Source: an uncultured Thalassotalea sp. (GTDB taxonomy: Bacteria > Pseudomonadota > Gammaproteobacteria > Enterobacterales > Alteromonadaceae). From it: DNA of 63,286 nucleotides. The position numbers and the translations under genes were made by a program. Shown one piece after another: positions 16,887-27,050 of the stretch. The notes beneath the pieces are model-generated. The model was not told the DNA's origin, did no database searches, and worked only from the letters and a program-made list of their open reading frames with translations. Location: positions 1 to 63,286 of the forward strand of contig CANMZP010000025.1 in NCBI GenBank assembly GCA_947502355.1, read 5' to 3'. Numbering within the stretch: the first letter of the stretch is position 1; the number at the start of each line of letters is the position of its first letter.

Positions 16887-18602
16887 ATGCGTACCAGCCA
16901 ATATTTACTTTCAACGTTAAAAGAAACACCAGCAAGTGCTGAAGTGATCAGCCATCAATTCATGTTAAGAGCAGGGTTAATTCGAGGCGTTGCCTCTGGC
17001 CTTTACACCTGGTTACCCACTGGTGTTAAAGTACTGAAAAAAGTAGAGAATATTGTTCGTGAAGAAATGAACCGTGCCGGTTCAATCGAAACGTTAATGC
17101 CAATGGTACAACCGGCTGATTTATGGGAAGAGTCAGGTCGTTGGGAAGATTATGGTCCAGAGCTACTGCGCATCAAAGACCGCCATCAACGTCCATTTGT
17201 ATTAGGCCCAACACACGAAGAAGTGATCACTAAATTAGTGAGCTTTGAGCTAAATAGCTACAAGCAGTTACCGCTTAACTTGTACCAAATCCAAACCAAA
17301 TTCCGTGATGAAATTCGCCCTCGTTTTGGCGTAATGCGTGGCCGAGAATTCTTAATGAAAGATGCGTATTCATTCCACCTTTCACAAGACTGTTTGGAAA
17401 AAACGTATCAAAACATGCACAAAGCCTACTGTCGTATTTTCGATCGTTTAGGCCTAGATTACCGTCCAGTATTAGCCGATACGGGCTCGATTGGTGGTGA
17501 CGCATCGCATGAATTCCATGTATTAGCCGAATCTGGTGAAGACGACATTGCGTTTAGTGACAGCAGTGAATACGCTGCTAATATTGAGAAAGCCGAAGCC
17601 CTAGCGCCACAAGGTGAACGTCCTAGCGCAACGCAAGAATTAACGAAAGTTGCCACACCAGACGTTCATTCAATTGACGAGGTTAGTGCATTTTTCAAAA
17701 CCAGTAATGATAAGGTGGCAAAAACATTATTAGTGCTCGGTGAATGCGAAGAAGGTGAAACCGCACCGATTATCGCGCTGGTACTTCGTGGTGATCATGA
17801 ATTAAACGAAATTAAAGCTGAAAAAATTGCCGGTGTAGCAATGCCACTTACCATGGCAACAGATGAGCAAATCAGTGCTGCTGCACATTGCGATGCAGGC
17901 TCTATTGGCCCAATCAATTTAGATATCCGCGTTGTTGTTGATCGCAGCGTAGAATATCTAAATGACTTTATTTGTGGTGCCAACGAAACCGGTTATCACT
18001 TTACGGGTGCCAACTTCGGCCGTGATATCAACAACTATGAAGTTGCCGATATCCGTAATATTGTCGCTGGTGATCCTAGCCCATGTGGCAAGGGTAAATT
18101 AACCATTAAACGTGGTATTGAAGTGGGCCATATTTTCCAATTAGGTGATAAATATGCCAAGGCTATGGGTGCTGCGGTACTTAATGATTCAGGTAAAAAT
18201 CAAACACTTACTATGGGTTGTTACGGTATTGGTGTGTCGCGTATTGTAGCGGCAGCCATTGAGCAAAACCATGACCAACACGGCATTATTTGGCCAGAGG
18301 CGATTGCCCCGTTTAAGGTCGTGATTATTCCAATGAACATGCACAAGTCGGCTCGCGTTAAAGAAACGGCTGAAAAACTTTATGCTGAATTAACCGCAGC
18401 AGGTGTTGAAGTATTAATTGACGACCGTAAAGAGCGCCCAGGGGTGATGTTTAAAGACATGGAATTAATTGGTATTCCACACAGCATCATTGTTGGTGAA
18501 CGGAACCTTGATAACGAAGAAGTTGAGTACAAAAACCGTCGCAGTGGTGAAAAATCAACCTTAAAGATTGCTGATGTAAACAACTTTATTACTGAAAAGT
18601 AA
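16887..18602 (+). CDS. proS: Prolyl-tRNA synthetase, bacterial type with editing domain
   Basis: A 571-residue class II synthetase. Motif 1 and the catalytic core run through [28 protein letters not shown] and [19 protein letters not shown]. The inserted YbaK-type cis-editing domain (about residues 225-385) clears Ala-tRNAPro. Motif 3 ([10 protein letters not shown]) and the anticodon-binding domain follow. The length matches E. coli ProS (572). A strong terminator follows at 18708. The 186-bp region upstream holds no recognisable element. Confidence 0.98.
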   Translation: MRTSQYLLSTLKETPASAEVISHQFMLRAGLIRGVASGLYTWLPTGVKVLKKVENIVREEMNRAGSIETLMPMVQPADLWEESGRWEDYGPELLRIKDRHQRPFVLGPTHEEVITKLVSFELNSYKQLPLNLYQIQTKFRDEIRPRFGVMRGREFLMKDAYSFHLSQDCLEKTYQNMHKAYCRIFDRLGLDYRPVLADTGSIGGDASHEFHVLAESGEDDIAFSDSSEYAANIEKAEALAPQGERPSATQELTKVATPDVHSIDEVSAFFKTSNDKVAKTLLVLGECEEGETAPIIALVLRGDHELNEIKAEKIAGVAMPLTMATDEQISAAAHCDAGSIGPINLDIRVVVDRSVEYLNDFICGANETGYHFTGANFGRDINNYEVADIRNIVAGDPSPCGKGKLTIKRGIEVGHIFQLGDKYAKAMGAAVLNDSGKNQTLTMGCYGIGVSRIVAAAIEQNHDQHGIIWPEAIAPFKVVIIPMNMHKSARVKETAEKLYAELTAAGVEVLIDDRKERPGVMFKDMELIGIPHSIIVGERNLDNEEVEYKNRRSGEKSTLKIADVNNFITEK

Positions 18603-18707
18603 TCGTGTAATGGTTAAATTTCTCTCGCATGTAAACGATTGATAAAATTTCTTTTTAAAATGTGATTATTTTTGTTGCCAAAAAAATTCACAACATATAA
18701 TGCTGAA

Positions 18708-18746
18708 AACCGGGGCGTCTGAAAACAGACTCCCCGGTTTTTTTTT
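18708..18746 (+). terminator. Rho-independent terminator after proS
   Basis: An 8-bp GC-rich stem (AACCGGGG / CCCCGGTT), extended inside by GTCTG/CAGAC, is followed by eight T's. This is a textbook intrinsic terminator about 105 bp after the proS stop. Confidence 0.9.
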
Positions 18747-18828
18747 GCCCGTTTTTAACTGCAAAAATTTATAGCTGGTTTTTGCACAGGCATTCGAATT
18801 AATAGCTACTTTTTCTAAAGGAATTATC

Positions 18829-19872
18829 ATGCGTATTGAACAAGACTTGAAACTCGGCTTTAAAGATGTACTTTTCCGTCCTAAGCGTTCAACTCTAAAG
18901 AGTCGTTCACAAGTAGAGTTAACTCGTACTTATACGTTTAAACACAGTGGACGTAAATGGACAGGTGTTCCAGTTATCGCGGCAAACATGGATTCCGTTG
19001 GCAGTTTCGAAATGGCTGCCTCACTTGCTGAGCATAAAGTGATGACGGCCATTCACAAGCACTATAACGTTAATGATTGGGCAAATTTTGTCAAAAATTA
19101 CGATACCAATGTGCTAAACAACGTCATGGTATCAACTGGCACATCAGATGCTGACTTTCAAAAAACCAAAGACGTAATGGCCTTGTCAGATGACTTAATG
19201 TTTATTTGTATCGATATTGCCAATGGTTACTCAGAGCACCTTGTAGAATATGTAGCCCGTGTACGTGCACAGTTCCCTGACAAAGTTATTAGCGCTGGTA
19301 ACGTGGTAACAGGTGACATGGTTGAAGAATTAATTCTTGCTGGTGCCGACATTGTTAAAGTAGGTATTGGTCCAGGATCTGTATGTACCACACGTGTTAA
19401 AACCGGTGTTGGTTACCCACAATTATCTGCGATTATTGAATGTGCCGATGCGGCGCACGGCTTAAGTGGCATGATCGTTGGTGACGGTGGTTGTAGCTGT
19501 GCTGGTGATGTCGCGAAAGCATTTGGTGGTGGTGCCGACTTTGTTATGCTTGGTGGGATGCTAGCAGGTCATGAAGAAAGTGGCGGCGAAATCATCGAAA
19601 AAGATGGCAAACAGTTTATGAAGTTTTACGGTATGAGCTCACAAAGCGCCATGGACAAACACTCTGGTGGTGTTGCTAACTACCGTGCAGCAGAAGGTAA
19701 AACGGTTTTATTACCATACCGAGGTAGTGTTCATAACACCATTGGCGATATCTTAGGTGGCGTACGCTCTACTTGTACCTACGTAGGGGCAGCCAAGCTT
19801 AAAGAGCTTACCAAACGAACCACCTTTATTCGTGTTCAAGAACAAGAAAATAACGTGTTCGGTAAAGAATAA
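18829..19872 (+). CDS. guaC: GMP reductase
   Basis: A 347-residue (beta/alpha)8 enzyme of the IMPDH/GMPR family that reduces GMP to IMP with NADPH and returns guanine nucleotides to the adenine branch. The catalytic cysteine is in [11 protein letters not shown]; the [10 protein letters not shown] and [15 protein letters not shown] loops bind nucleotide. It lacks the CBS domains of IMP dehydrogenase, which with the length distinguishes GuaC from GuaB. AAAGGAATT precedes the ATG. Confidence 0.97.
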   Translation: MRIEQDLKLGFKDVLFRPKRSTLKSRSQVELTRTYTFKHSGRKWTGVPVIAANMDSVGSFEMAASLAEHKVMTAIHKHYNVNDWANFVKNYDTNVLNNVMVSTGTSDADFQKTKDVMALSDDLMFICIDIANGYSEHLVEYVARVRAQFPDKVISAGNVVTGDMVEELILAGADIVKVGIGPGSVCTTRVKTGVGYPQLSAIIECADAAHGLSGMIVGDGGCSCAGDVAKAFGGGADFVMLGGMLAGHEESGGEIIEKDGKQFMKFYGMSSQSAMDKHSGGVANYRAAEGKTVLLPYRGSVHNTIGDILGGVRSTCTYVGAAKLKELTKRTTFIRVQEQENNVFGKE

Positions 19873-19894
19873 CCCTCTCGTTTGATAGCTTTCT

Positions 19895-19920
19895 AAGAGC
19901 GCCTTATGGGCGCTCTTCTA
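19895..19920 (+). terminator. Rho-independent terminator after guaC
   Basis: An 8-bp stem (AGAGCGCC / GGCGCTCT) with a short loop, then TTCTAT. The T-tract is short, but the placement 23 bases after the guaC stop fits. Confidence 0.7.
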
Positions 19921-20040
19921 TAATGTTGCCATTATGAAAATCGTTCCTCGTTTTTGTTTTTTCTGCCCTTCTTATCTTTTTTCGTTGTTCCTTTTCACTT
20001 TTTTCTTTCCTTTGCGGACCTTTTTGCTTGTGCCAAAACC

Positions 20041-20631
20041 TTAGACTTGCCATTTATCCCAATAAATCTTTCGATCAAAACGTTTTGAAAATAAAGTATT
20101 TAATTGATGAAAAGTGGTTACAGGCTCATTACGACCACTGATACATTGCCAGACAAATCGATGACAATTATTGTTGATGATATGGTAATCCTGATAAGTC
20201 ATCACTTGCTTAACGGCGCGCATCGCACAAAGCTCTGTACCAATGGCTTTACCTTGAGAATCACAAGCAACAAAAATTTCATTACCACTGCGCTCTTTTA
20301 AAAAGCGCCTTGGGGAAATGGCTTTAATCAGGCCATCACCGTGCAATTCCACAATGGTTTCATCATCAATTAAAATGCCTGTGTGCTCTAACACACCGCC
20401 TAACCCACAACACACCATGCTGCCCGGTGCAATTTGTGCGTATGTGGTGGTTTGAAAAACCTCAGATGGAAACTTTTCGACACCACTTTTATGACGACTC
20501 GCATCGCCTCGATAATGACCATCCTTGTCTAAGAAACGCCTTTTTTCTGAGCGCTTCTTACTCTCTGTTAATTCACTTACCGCAACGGCAGAAACAACCG
20601 CAGCACCAAGCCACAATAATGGTAAAGGCAT
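20041..20631 (-). CDS. LRAT-like (lecithin:retinol acyltransferase family) protein
   Basis: A 196-residue protein with an N-terminal hydrophobic segment (about residues 1-20), so membrane-anchored or exported. The central domain has a circularly permuted papain-like triad pattern: EHTGILIDDETIVELHGDG gives two spaced histidines, and NNNCHRFVW supplies the cysteine, as in the LRAT/NlpC-P60 superfamily (NCEHF motif). Members are acyltransferases or phospholipases. The bacterial role is unknown. It is a monocistronic unit convergent with guaC. Confidence 0.7.
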   Translation of the reverse strand: MPLPLLWLGAAVVSAVAVSELTESKKRSEKRRFLDKDGHYRGDASRHKSGVEKFPSEVFQTTTYAQIAPGSMVCCGLGGVLEHTGILIDDETIVELHGDGLIKAISPRRFLKERSGNEIFVACDSQGKAIGTELCAMRAVKQVMTYQDYHIINNNCHRFVWQCISGRNEPVTTFHQLNTLFSKRFDRKIYWDKWQV

Positions 20632-20796
20632 GTAAACTCCCAGCTGATGGTAAATATCAGCAATGGTTAGTTATTAATTATCAGTTATAACCAATAAATT
20701 GATTTTTATCTAAAAAAAAGTGCAAGCAAGTGTTTCAAAACCAAGATAATTCAGTATGCTTAATAATATGAATAAACGAAGTAGTAGGCGGACAAC

Positions 20797-22029
20797 ATGA
20801 ACGAATTTTTAAAATCCAATAAATTAGCAGAGGTCTGTTATGATATTCGAGGTTCGATCGCCGCCGAAGCCAAACGCCTTGAAGAAGATGGCCATAAAAT
20901 ATTAAAGCTAAATATTGGTAACCCTGCCCCATTTGGGTTTTTAGCCCCTGATGATATTCTCAGAGATGTGATCCATAACCTGCCAACCGCGCAAGGTTAC
21001 AGTGAGTCGCAAGGTATCTATTCTGCTCGAGTTGCGGTGATGCAATATTATCAGCAGTTTGGCATGAAAAACCTAAACGTCGATAATATTTTTATTGGCA
21101 ATGGCGTCAGTGAATTAATTGTAATGAGCATGCAAGCCCTGCTTAATGAAGGGGATGAAGTGCTATTACCTGCGCCTGACTACCCGCTTTGGACGGCTGC
21201 GGTTTCACTTTCAGGTGGCCATCCCGTGCATTACCGATGTGATGACAAAAAATACTGGTACCCGGACATCGATGATATTTCGAACAAAATCACCGAAAAC
21301 ACCAAGGCCATTGTCCTCATTAATCCGAATAACCCGACGGGTGCGGTATACCCTAAAGAGGTTCTGTTAGGCATTATAGAGCTGGCCAGAAAGCACAACC
21401 TGATCATATTCTCTGACGAAATTTACGACAAAGTCTTATACGATGGTGCCAAGCATATCCCAACGGCAAGCTTAAGTGATGATGTACTGACCGTGACTAT
21501 GGGTGGACTTTCGAAAAACTATCGCATCGCTGGTTTTCGAGCTGGCTGGATGATGTTAACGGGGCCACTATTACGTGCTCAAAGTTATATGGAAGGGTTA
21601 ACCATGCTCGCCTCAATGCGATTATGTGCCAATGTCCCTTGTCAGCACGCGATTCAAACCGCTCTGGGTGGATATCAGAGTATTAATGAATTAATTCAGG
21701 AAGGTGGGCGGTTGAAATCACAACTTGATACCGCCCATGAGCTGATTAATGACATTGATGGCTTAAGTTGTCATAAAGCCAAAGGTGCCATGTACCTATT
21801 CGTTAAGGTCGATGGTGAAAAGCTTGGCATCCATGATGACGAGCAAATGATCCTAGATATTTTAAGACAGGAAAAGATCCTATTAGTCCAAGGCACCGCC
21901 TTTAACTTGAATGAAGGCATTTATTTCCGTCTGGTCTTTTTACCTCACAAAGAAGATTTAATTGAAGCCATTGGCAAATTAAAGCATTTCTTTGCTACCT
22001 ATTCTCAACCTTTACCTAAGGCTATGTAA
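20797..22029 (+). CDS. alaA: Glutamate-pyruvate aminotransferase (AlaA-type)
   Basis: A 410-residue fold-type I PLP aminotransferase. The Schiff-base lysine is in GGLSKNYRIAGFRAGW. NPNNPTGAVY and SDEIYDKVLYDG are the cofactor-binding motifs. Sequence and length match E. coli AlaA, the main alanine-forming transaminase. The stop codon abuts yfbR with no spacer, which preserves the alaA-yfbR pairing seen in enterobacteria. Confidence 0.94.
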   Translation: MNEFLKSNKLAEVCYDIRGSIAAEAKRLEEDGHKILKLNIGNPAPFGFLAPDDILRDVIHNLPTAQGYSESQGIYSARVAVMQYYQQFGMKNLNVDNIFIGNGVSELIVMSMQALLNEGDEVLLPAPDYPLWTAAVSLSGGHPVHYRCDDKKYWYPDIDDISNKITENTKAIVLINPNNPTGAVYPKEVLLGIIELARKHNLIIFSDEIYDKVLYDGAKHIPTASLSDDVLTVTMGGLSKNYRIAGFRAGWMMLTGPLLRAQSYMEGLTMLASMRLCANVPCQHAIQTALGGYQSINELIQEGGRLKSQLDTAHELINDIDGLSCHKAKGAMYLFVKVDGEKLGIHDDEQMILDILRQEKILLVQGTAFNLNEGIYFRLVFLPHKEDLIEAIGKLKHFFATYSQPLPKAM

Positions 22030-22641
22030 ATGAGTCAATCGCCACTTAATGAGTCGTCGTTTTTAGCTTGGATGTTTCGCATGCCTTTAATCAAGCGATG
22101 GGCACTAATGTATTGTGTAAAAGCAGAAAACATTGCCGAACACTCTCATCAGGTGGCTATTGTTGCCCATTTATTGGCAGTTATAAAAAACAAAAAATTT
22201 GATGGTCAGCTTAATGCCGAAAAAGCGGCAACTATAGCCCTCTATCACGAGGCAAGCGAAACCCGTTATGGCGATGTCGTTAGCCCGACTAAATACGCCA
22301 ATAATGAAATAAGCCGGGAATTTAAGAAAATTGAAGCCCTTGCTGAACAAGAATGTCTAGCGTCTTTACCCCAAGAGTTTCGAGATATTTTTGAAGATAT
22401 TATTGTTCAAGATAATGTCGAAACTGAGTACCGAAAAATCGTTAAAGCCGCCGACATTATGGTGGCCTACATAAAATCCCTCGATGAGCTTAACCACAAC
22501 AACCCAGAATTTGTTCATGTTGAGCAACGCCTTAAAGAAAAACTCGATGAGTTAACCCGCACCATGCCTGAGGTTGAATACTTTATGAAGACTTTTTTAA
22601 CCTATTGCACGGCCACCGTCGATAAATTATCGACCTTATAA
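22030..22641 (+). CDS. yfbR: 5'-deoxynucleotidase YfbR
   Basis: A 203-residue HD-domain phosphohydrolase that removes 5'-phosphate from dNMPs. The metal-binding residues are in ENIAEHSHQVAIVAH and ALYHEASE, and the last Asp is in KAADIMVAYIKS. The start lies immediately after the alaA stop. Confidence 0.95.
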   Translation: MSQSPLNESSFLAWMFRMPLIKRWALMYCVKAENIAEHSHQVAIVAHLLAVIKNKKFDGQLNAEKAATIALYHEASETRYGDVVSPTKYANNEISREFKKIEALAEQECLASLPQEFRDIFEDIIVQDNVETEYRKIVKAADIMVAYIKSLDELNHNNPEFVHVEQRLKEKLDELTRTMPEVEYFMKTFLTYCTATVDKLSTL

Positions 22642-22734
22642 GCAATCAACAGCGAAAGGCCTATAAGATATATCTATTTGTTGATTCTAGCCGCTTTTCA
22701 TTTCACACCAGATATTGCTACAATAGACATCACA

Positions 22735-22945
22735 TTTAAAGGTGTCGTTATGTTTAACATAATGACTTAAAAGGGAATGTGGTGCGTTTTCACTCATTAT
22801 TTTTGAAACAATTCCACAACTGTTCCCGCAACTGTAATTAAAGCTGATTTTACAATCCACTGGTATGGCGACTGTCAAAAAGTACTGGGAAGGGTAAAGT
22901 TGGGCAATCTTTAAGAGTCAGGAGACCTGCCTTTAAATGCATGTT
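22735..22945 (+). ncRNA. Cobalamin riboswitch upstream of btuDC-cobQO-btuF
   Basis: The conserved AdoCbl-riboswitch blocks appear in order: AGGGAATGTGGTGCG near 22772, the B12 box region TTCCCGCAACTGTAATT near 22822, CCACTGG, GGGAAGG, and AGTCAGGAGACCTGCC near 22917. It should lower expression of the downstream uptake and salvage operon when adenosylcobalamin is plentiful. The exact 5' and 3' limits are approximate. Confidence 0.93.
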
Positions 22946-23062
22946 TAATCAATCGTGCGGGCAACACGTAAATGATCAAATGGCACTAATGCAACACTGT
23001 ATATGTTGCATTAGGTCTCACTTTCATTCGCCTGCACTAATATAAGTTATATTGTGTGGTCT

Positions 23063-23854
23063 ATGGCAAATTCGGTTTTATCCTGCAAACAGCTTTCTTG
23101 GCACGTTAACAATAAGCGCATTGTTAGTGAGATCAACTTCGTCCTCAACAAAGGCGAAACGGTAGGTATTGTTGGCCCCAATGGTGCCGGAAAAACCACG
23201 CTGCTCAAGTGTTTATCATCGCAAATCAAAAATATTGACGGGCACGTGTTTTTGCACGGGCATAATATGCAATTTATGCCGGCCAAAAGCATAGCCAAAC
23301 ACATCAGTGTGGTCAGTCAACAAGAAAGTCCAGCATTTAACTTAACTGTGCAAGATATTGTCCAAATGGGCCTTATTCCGCACAAAGGCCTGTTTGAACG
23401 TGATACCGAGCATGACCGTATAAAAATAAGCCGAGCGCTAGCTCAAGTAGAGTTAACAAATAAAAACCAGCAATTGTTTTCAACCCTTTCAGGTGGCGAG
23501 CAACAACGCTGCTTAATTGCCCGTGCCATCGTGCAATCTGCCGATATATTAATTATGGATGAACCCACCAATCATCTAGATATTTACTACCAACATCAGA
23601 TTTTGCAACTGGTGAAAAAACTAAACCTGACCCTATTAATTACCATTCATGACTTAAACCTAGCCGCACAATACTGCGACCGATTACTTATCATGAAAGA
23701 TGGTGAGTTACTCGCCGATAATTCAACAAGCAAAGTGCTTAGCAAGTCACTATTAAAAGAAACGTTTGGCCTTGACTGTCATATAGATGAGAACCCATTT
23801 ACAAATAAACCAAGAATAACATTTAAGGGAGGAAGCCATGTCCAGATTGACTAA
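23063..23854 (+). CDS. btuD: Vitamin B12 ABC transporter ATP-binding protein
   Basis: A protein of about 263 residues in the BtuD/FepC class. Walker A is VGPNGAGKTTLLKCL, the signature LSGGEQQRCLIARAI, Walker B ADILIMDEPTNHLD, and the switch His IHDLNLAA. ATG 23063 is preferred over GTG 23054, but neither has a clear ribosome-binding site. The gene overlaps the permease by 17 bp. Its place behind a cobalamin riboswitch identifies the substrate as corrinoids. Confidence 0.9.
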   Translation: MANSVLSCKQLSWHVNNKRIVSEINFVLNKGETVGIVGPNGAGKTTLLKCLSSQIKNIDGHVFLHGHNMQFMPAKSIAKHISVVSQQESPAFNLTVQDIVQMGLIPHKGLFERDTEHDRIKISRALAQVELTNKNQQLFSTLSGGEQQRCLIARAIVQSADILIMDEPTNHLDIYYQHQILQLVKKLNLTLLITIHDLNLAAQYCDRLLIMKDGELLADNSTSKVLSKSLLKETFGLDCHIDENPFTNKPRITFKGGSHVQID

Positions 23855-24824
23855 CCAAGCTGCCCTGCCTTTGTTGTTGGCTCTGGTTGCCTTCTCAATT
23901 ATCAGTGCCTCGGGGTTTGGCATTACGGAATTGGATCATCAACAAGTATGGCAATGTATGGTGGGCGAATGCAGCAAAAGTATATATCAAACCATTTTAT
24001 TTGAAGTACGTCTGCCCCGGGTTTTATTAGGCTTTTTAGCCGGTTTTGGCTTAGCCATTGCCGGTGTATTAATGCAAAATGTGACTCGCAATCCACTTGC
24101 CGACCCGTATTTATTCGGCATAGTTTCCGGTGCGGGTTTAGGCGCTACCTTAGCCACCTTACTGCCCGAAAGTGTACAGTTTATTTCCATGCCCATTGCG
24201 GCCTTCATTGGCGCCTTGGCCGCGGTTTCTCTGGTACTCATGGTGGTTATGAACAATAACTGGCGTCAGGTTTCTCACTTGTTATTGGCCGGGGTTGCCG
24301 TCTCATTTTTATTAAGCTCGATGACCAGCTTTATTTTATATATGGGGGATGCGTTTTCGGCTAACCGAGTCATTTTCTGGTTAATGGGGTCGCTTACCCG
24401 TGCTGACGATAAAACCTTATTGGTCATTGCCCCTGTTATCATTGTGTCTTTACTCACATCCCTTGTGCTCGCCAGACAACTCGATGCTTTATTACTAAGT
24501 GATGAAAGCGCTAGCACGCTCGGGGTAAATGTACCAAGGCTTAGAGTGATCATCTTGATCATTTGTGCAGCCAGTACCGCGGTTATTGTTTCTTTTTGTG
24601 GGGGCATTGGCTTTGTTGGTTTAATGATCCCACATATTGCTCGCACACTCTTTGGCATCACCACCGCACGACTCCTGATTGCTTCGGGTTTACTGGGGGG
24701 ATGTTTTCTGGTTTGGGTTGATGTAGCAGCGCGCACTATCCTTACGGGTCAAGAAATCCCAATTGGGGTAATCACCTCTGCGATGGGCAGTGTCTTCTTT
24801 TTAGCATTAATGCGCAAGATGTAG
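23838..24824 (+). CDS. btuC: Vitamin B12 ABC transporter permease
   Basis: A 328-residue protein with about ten membrane helices, FecCD/BtuC family. Hallmarks are RLPRVLLGFLAGFGLAIAG, QNVTRNPLADPYLFGIVSGAG and GGIGFVGLMIPHIAR (the loop that contacts the ATPase). It is translationally coupled to btuD by overlap. The following cobQ starts about ten bases after its stop. Confidence 0.92.
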   Translation: MSRLTNQAALPLLLALVAFSIISASGFGITELDHQQVWQCMVGECSKSIYQTILFEVRLPRVLLGFLAGFGLAIAGVLMQNVTRNPLADPYLFGIVSGAGLGATLATLLPESVQFISMPIAAFIGALAAVSLVLMVVMNNNWRQVSHLLLAGVAVSFLLSSMTSFILYMGDAFSANRVIFWLMGSLTRADDKTLLVIAPVIIVSLLTSLVLARQLDALLLSDESASTLGVNVPRLRVIILIICAASTAVIVSFCGGIGFVGLMIPHIARTLFGITTARLLIASGLLGGCFLVWVDVAARTILTGQEIPIGVITSAMGSVFFLALMRKM

Positions 24825-24834
24825 GTAAGCTGTG

Positions 24835-26403
24835 ATGAGCAATGCAAAAACCATTATGATCCAGGGCACAACATCCGATGCCGGTAAAAGCACGCTTGTA
24901 TCGGCACTTTGTCGTGTTTTGGCGCGAACATCGATAAACGTTGCACCATTTAAACCGCAAAACATGGCGTTAAACAGCGCCGTAACCAAAGATGGCGGCG
25001 AAATTGGTCGGGCACAAGCTGTACAAGCACATGCCGCAAATGTTGAACCTCAGACCGACTTTAACCCCATATTACTAAAACCTAATTCAGATACGGGTGC
25101 ACAGGTTATCGTGCATGGTAAAGCAATCCTCGATATGGAAGCGGCAGGCTATCATGATTATAAAAAAGTGGCGATGCAAGCCGTGCTCGACTCCCATCAA
25201 CGGCTTAGTAAACAATTTGATTATATTGTCGTAGAAGGCGCAGGTAGTCCGGCAGAAATTAACCTTCGCGAGGGTGACGTTGCCAATATGGGCTTTGCAG
25301 AGCGTGTCGATTGCCCGGTTATTTTGGTTGCTGACATTGACCGTGGTGGCGTATTTGCCCACCTTGTAGGTACGCTAGAATTGCTCAGCCCAAGTGAACA
25401 AAACCGAGTTGTGGGTTTTGTAATTAACCGATTTCGCGGTGATATTAAATTGCTCGAGTCAGGGCTTGATTGGCTAGAAGAGAAAACCGGAAAACCGGTG
25501 CTTGGGGTAATGCCTTATTTGCACGGCTTAAGCATTGCCTCTGAAGATGCTGTCGATGAAAGTCAGTCAACGGTTGGACAATCCGCAAAATTAATCGTGC
25601 ACTGCCTGGTGTATCCGCGCATGAGCAATCATACCGACTTTAATGCATTGCAATGTCATCAAGACATTGATTTTAAGTTTATCTACCCAAAAGATGTCAG
25701 CGACTTAAACAATCTTGATGAAATTAGCGAACAACCCATACCACCATGTGATTTACTGATTTTGCCCGGCAGTAAAAATGTTCAAGCCGATCTTGCCTTT
25801 TTAAAAGCCCTAGGTTGGGACAAGGCAATAAAGAAACACCTGCGTTTTGGTGGCAAGGTTATGGGCATTTGTGGCGGTTTACAAATGCTGGGGCAGTACA
25901 TTTTCGATCCCCTTGGCATAGAAAGCCCGACCAAACAAAGTCGCGGCTTGGCTTTATTACCGATAAGCACCGAGCTAGGTAAGCAAAAGACCTTAACCAA
26001 TATCCATTGCTACCTCAACTTAAACAAACAAAGAACCCGGGTTAAAGGCTATGAAATACACGCCGGGGTTACCACGGTAACCAAGGCGCATGAAGATGAC
26101 GAACAACTCACGCCAATTTTCGTTGACGAAAACAAAGCCCCGTTATTTTCCCTCGGTTTTATCAGTATTGACCAACAAATTATCGGCACCTACCTACACG
26201 GTCTCTTTGATGAATTTACCGCCTTAGAGCAAATAATGAATTGGGTTGGTGCGCAAATAAACCCGGGACCGAGTTTTGAGCAACAACAGAATGCCGCATT
26301 AGATACGTTGGCCGATGCCTTTGAGCAGCATGTTGACATGAATAAAATCAATGAACTTACGACTACTTGGTACAGCAACAAGATTAAGAATGGGAACCTA
26401 TAA
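24835..26403 (+). CDS. cobQ: Cobyric acid synthase
   Basis: A protein of about 522 residues. The N-terminal dethiobiotin-synthetase-like ATPase domain ([20 protein letters not shown]) is followed by a class I glutamine amidotransferase domain with nucleophile Cys in [12 protein letters not shown] and His in GTYLHGLFD. It amidates four side chains of adenosylcobyrinic a,c-diamide. Its presence inside a transport operon, without the rest of the corrin-ring pathway in view, fits late-stage synthesis or salvage (inference). GTG 24832 is an alternative start. Confidence 0.94.
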   Translation: MSNAKTIMIQGTTSDAGKSTLVSALCRVLARTSINVAPFKPQNMALNSAVTKDGGEIGRAQAVQAHAANVEPQTDFNPILLKPNSDTGAQVIVHGKAILDMEAAGYHDYKKVAMQAVLDSHQRLSKQFDYIVVEGAGSPAEINLREGDVANMGFAERVDCPVILVADIDRGGVFAHLVGTLELLSPSEQNRVVGFVINRFRGDIKLLESGLDWLEEKTGKPVLGVMPYLHGLSIASEDAVDESQSTVGQSAKLIVHCLVYPRMSNHTDFNALQCHQDIDFKFIYPKDVSDLNNLDEISEQPIPPCDLLILPGSKNVQADLAFLKALGWDKAIKKHLRFGGKVMGICGGLQMLGQYIFDPLGIESPTKQSRGLALLPISTELGKQKTLTNIHCYLNLNKQRTRVKGYEIHAGVTTVTKAHEDDEQLTPIFVDENKAPLFSLGFISIDQQIIGTYLHGLFDEFTALEQIMNWVGAQINPGPSFEQQQNAALDTLADAFEQHVDMNKINELTTTWYSNKIKNGNL

Positions 26404-26405
26404 CA

Positions 26406-27050
26406 ATGTCAAAATCAGAACATGACCAAAAGAATGACAAAAAGCATGACGAAAAGCAGAGCAAACAGCAAAAACACCAACAGCGCCAACAACGACTAAA
26501 AGAAAAAGTCGATGCGCGAATCGCCAATGCCGTCGATGATAAAGGCTTAGTGCTTGTTATAACCGGTAACGGCAAAGGCAAATCAACCTCAGGTTTTGGT
26601 ACCATTGCCAGAGCCGTAGGCCATGGTTTAACTGCGGCAGTGGCGCAATTTATTAAAGGCACTTGGGATTGTGGCGAGCGCAACTTATTAGAGATGCACG
26701 CGGTCGAGTTTTCCGTCATGGCTACCGGATTTACATGGGAAACTCAAAACAAAGAGCAAGATACCCTAGCCGCACAAGCTACCTGGCAAGATGCCAAAAG
26801 GTTCTTGCAAGATACAGACTTGGATGTGGTTTTGCTTGATGAAATCACTTATATGGTCACCTATGGTTATATCGACCTAGAAGAAGTCATTACCGCGATT
26901 AACAACCGCCCCGTCCATCAGCACCTCATTATTACTGGACGAGCATGTCACCGACAATTGATTGAATTGGCCGATACCGTGTCGGAAGTGCAATCAATAA
27001 AACATGCTTTTGATAATGGCATAAAAGCGCAAAAAGGTATTGATTGGTAA
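26406..27050 (+). CDS. cobO: Corrinoid adenosyltransferase (CobO/BtuR type)
   Basis: A 214-residue enzyme that transfers the adenosyl group of ATP to cob(I)alamin or cobinamide. The P-loop is GNGKGKSTSGFG; the family motifs QFIKGTWDCGERNLL and VVLLDEITYMVTYGYID are clear. The N-terminal about 40 residues are an unusually polar Lys/Gln/His-rich extension (KQSKQQKHQQRQQRLKEK). The start is three bases after cobQ, and the stop overlaps the btuF start (TAATG). Confidence 0.94.
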   Translation: MSKSEHDQKNDKKHDEKQSKQQKHQQRQQRLKEKVDARIANAVDDKGLVLVITGNGKGKSTSGFGTIARAVGHGLTAAVAQFIKGTWDCGERNLLEMHAVEFSVMATGFTWETQNKEQDTLAAQATWQDAKRFLQDTDLDVVLLDEITYMVTYGYIDLEEVITAINNRPVHQHLIITGRACHRQLIELADTVSEVQSIKHAFDNGIKAQKGIDW

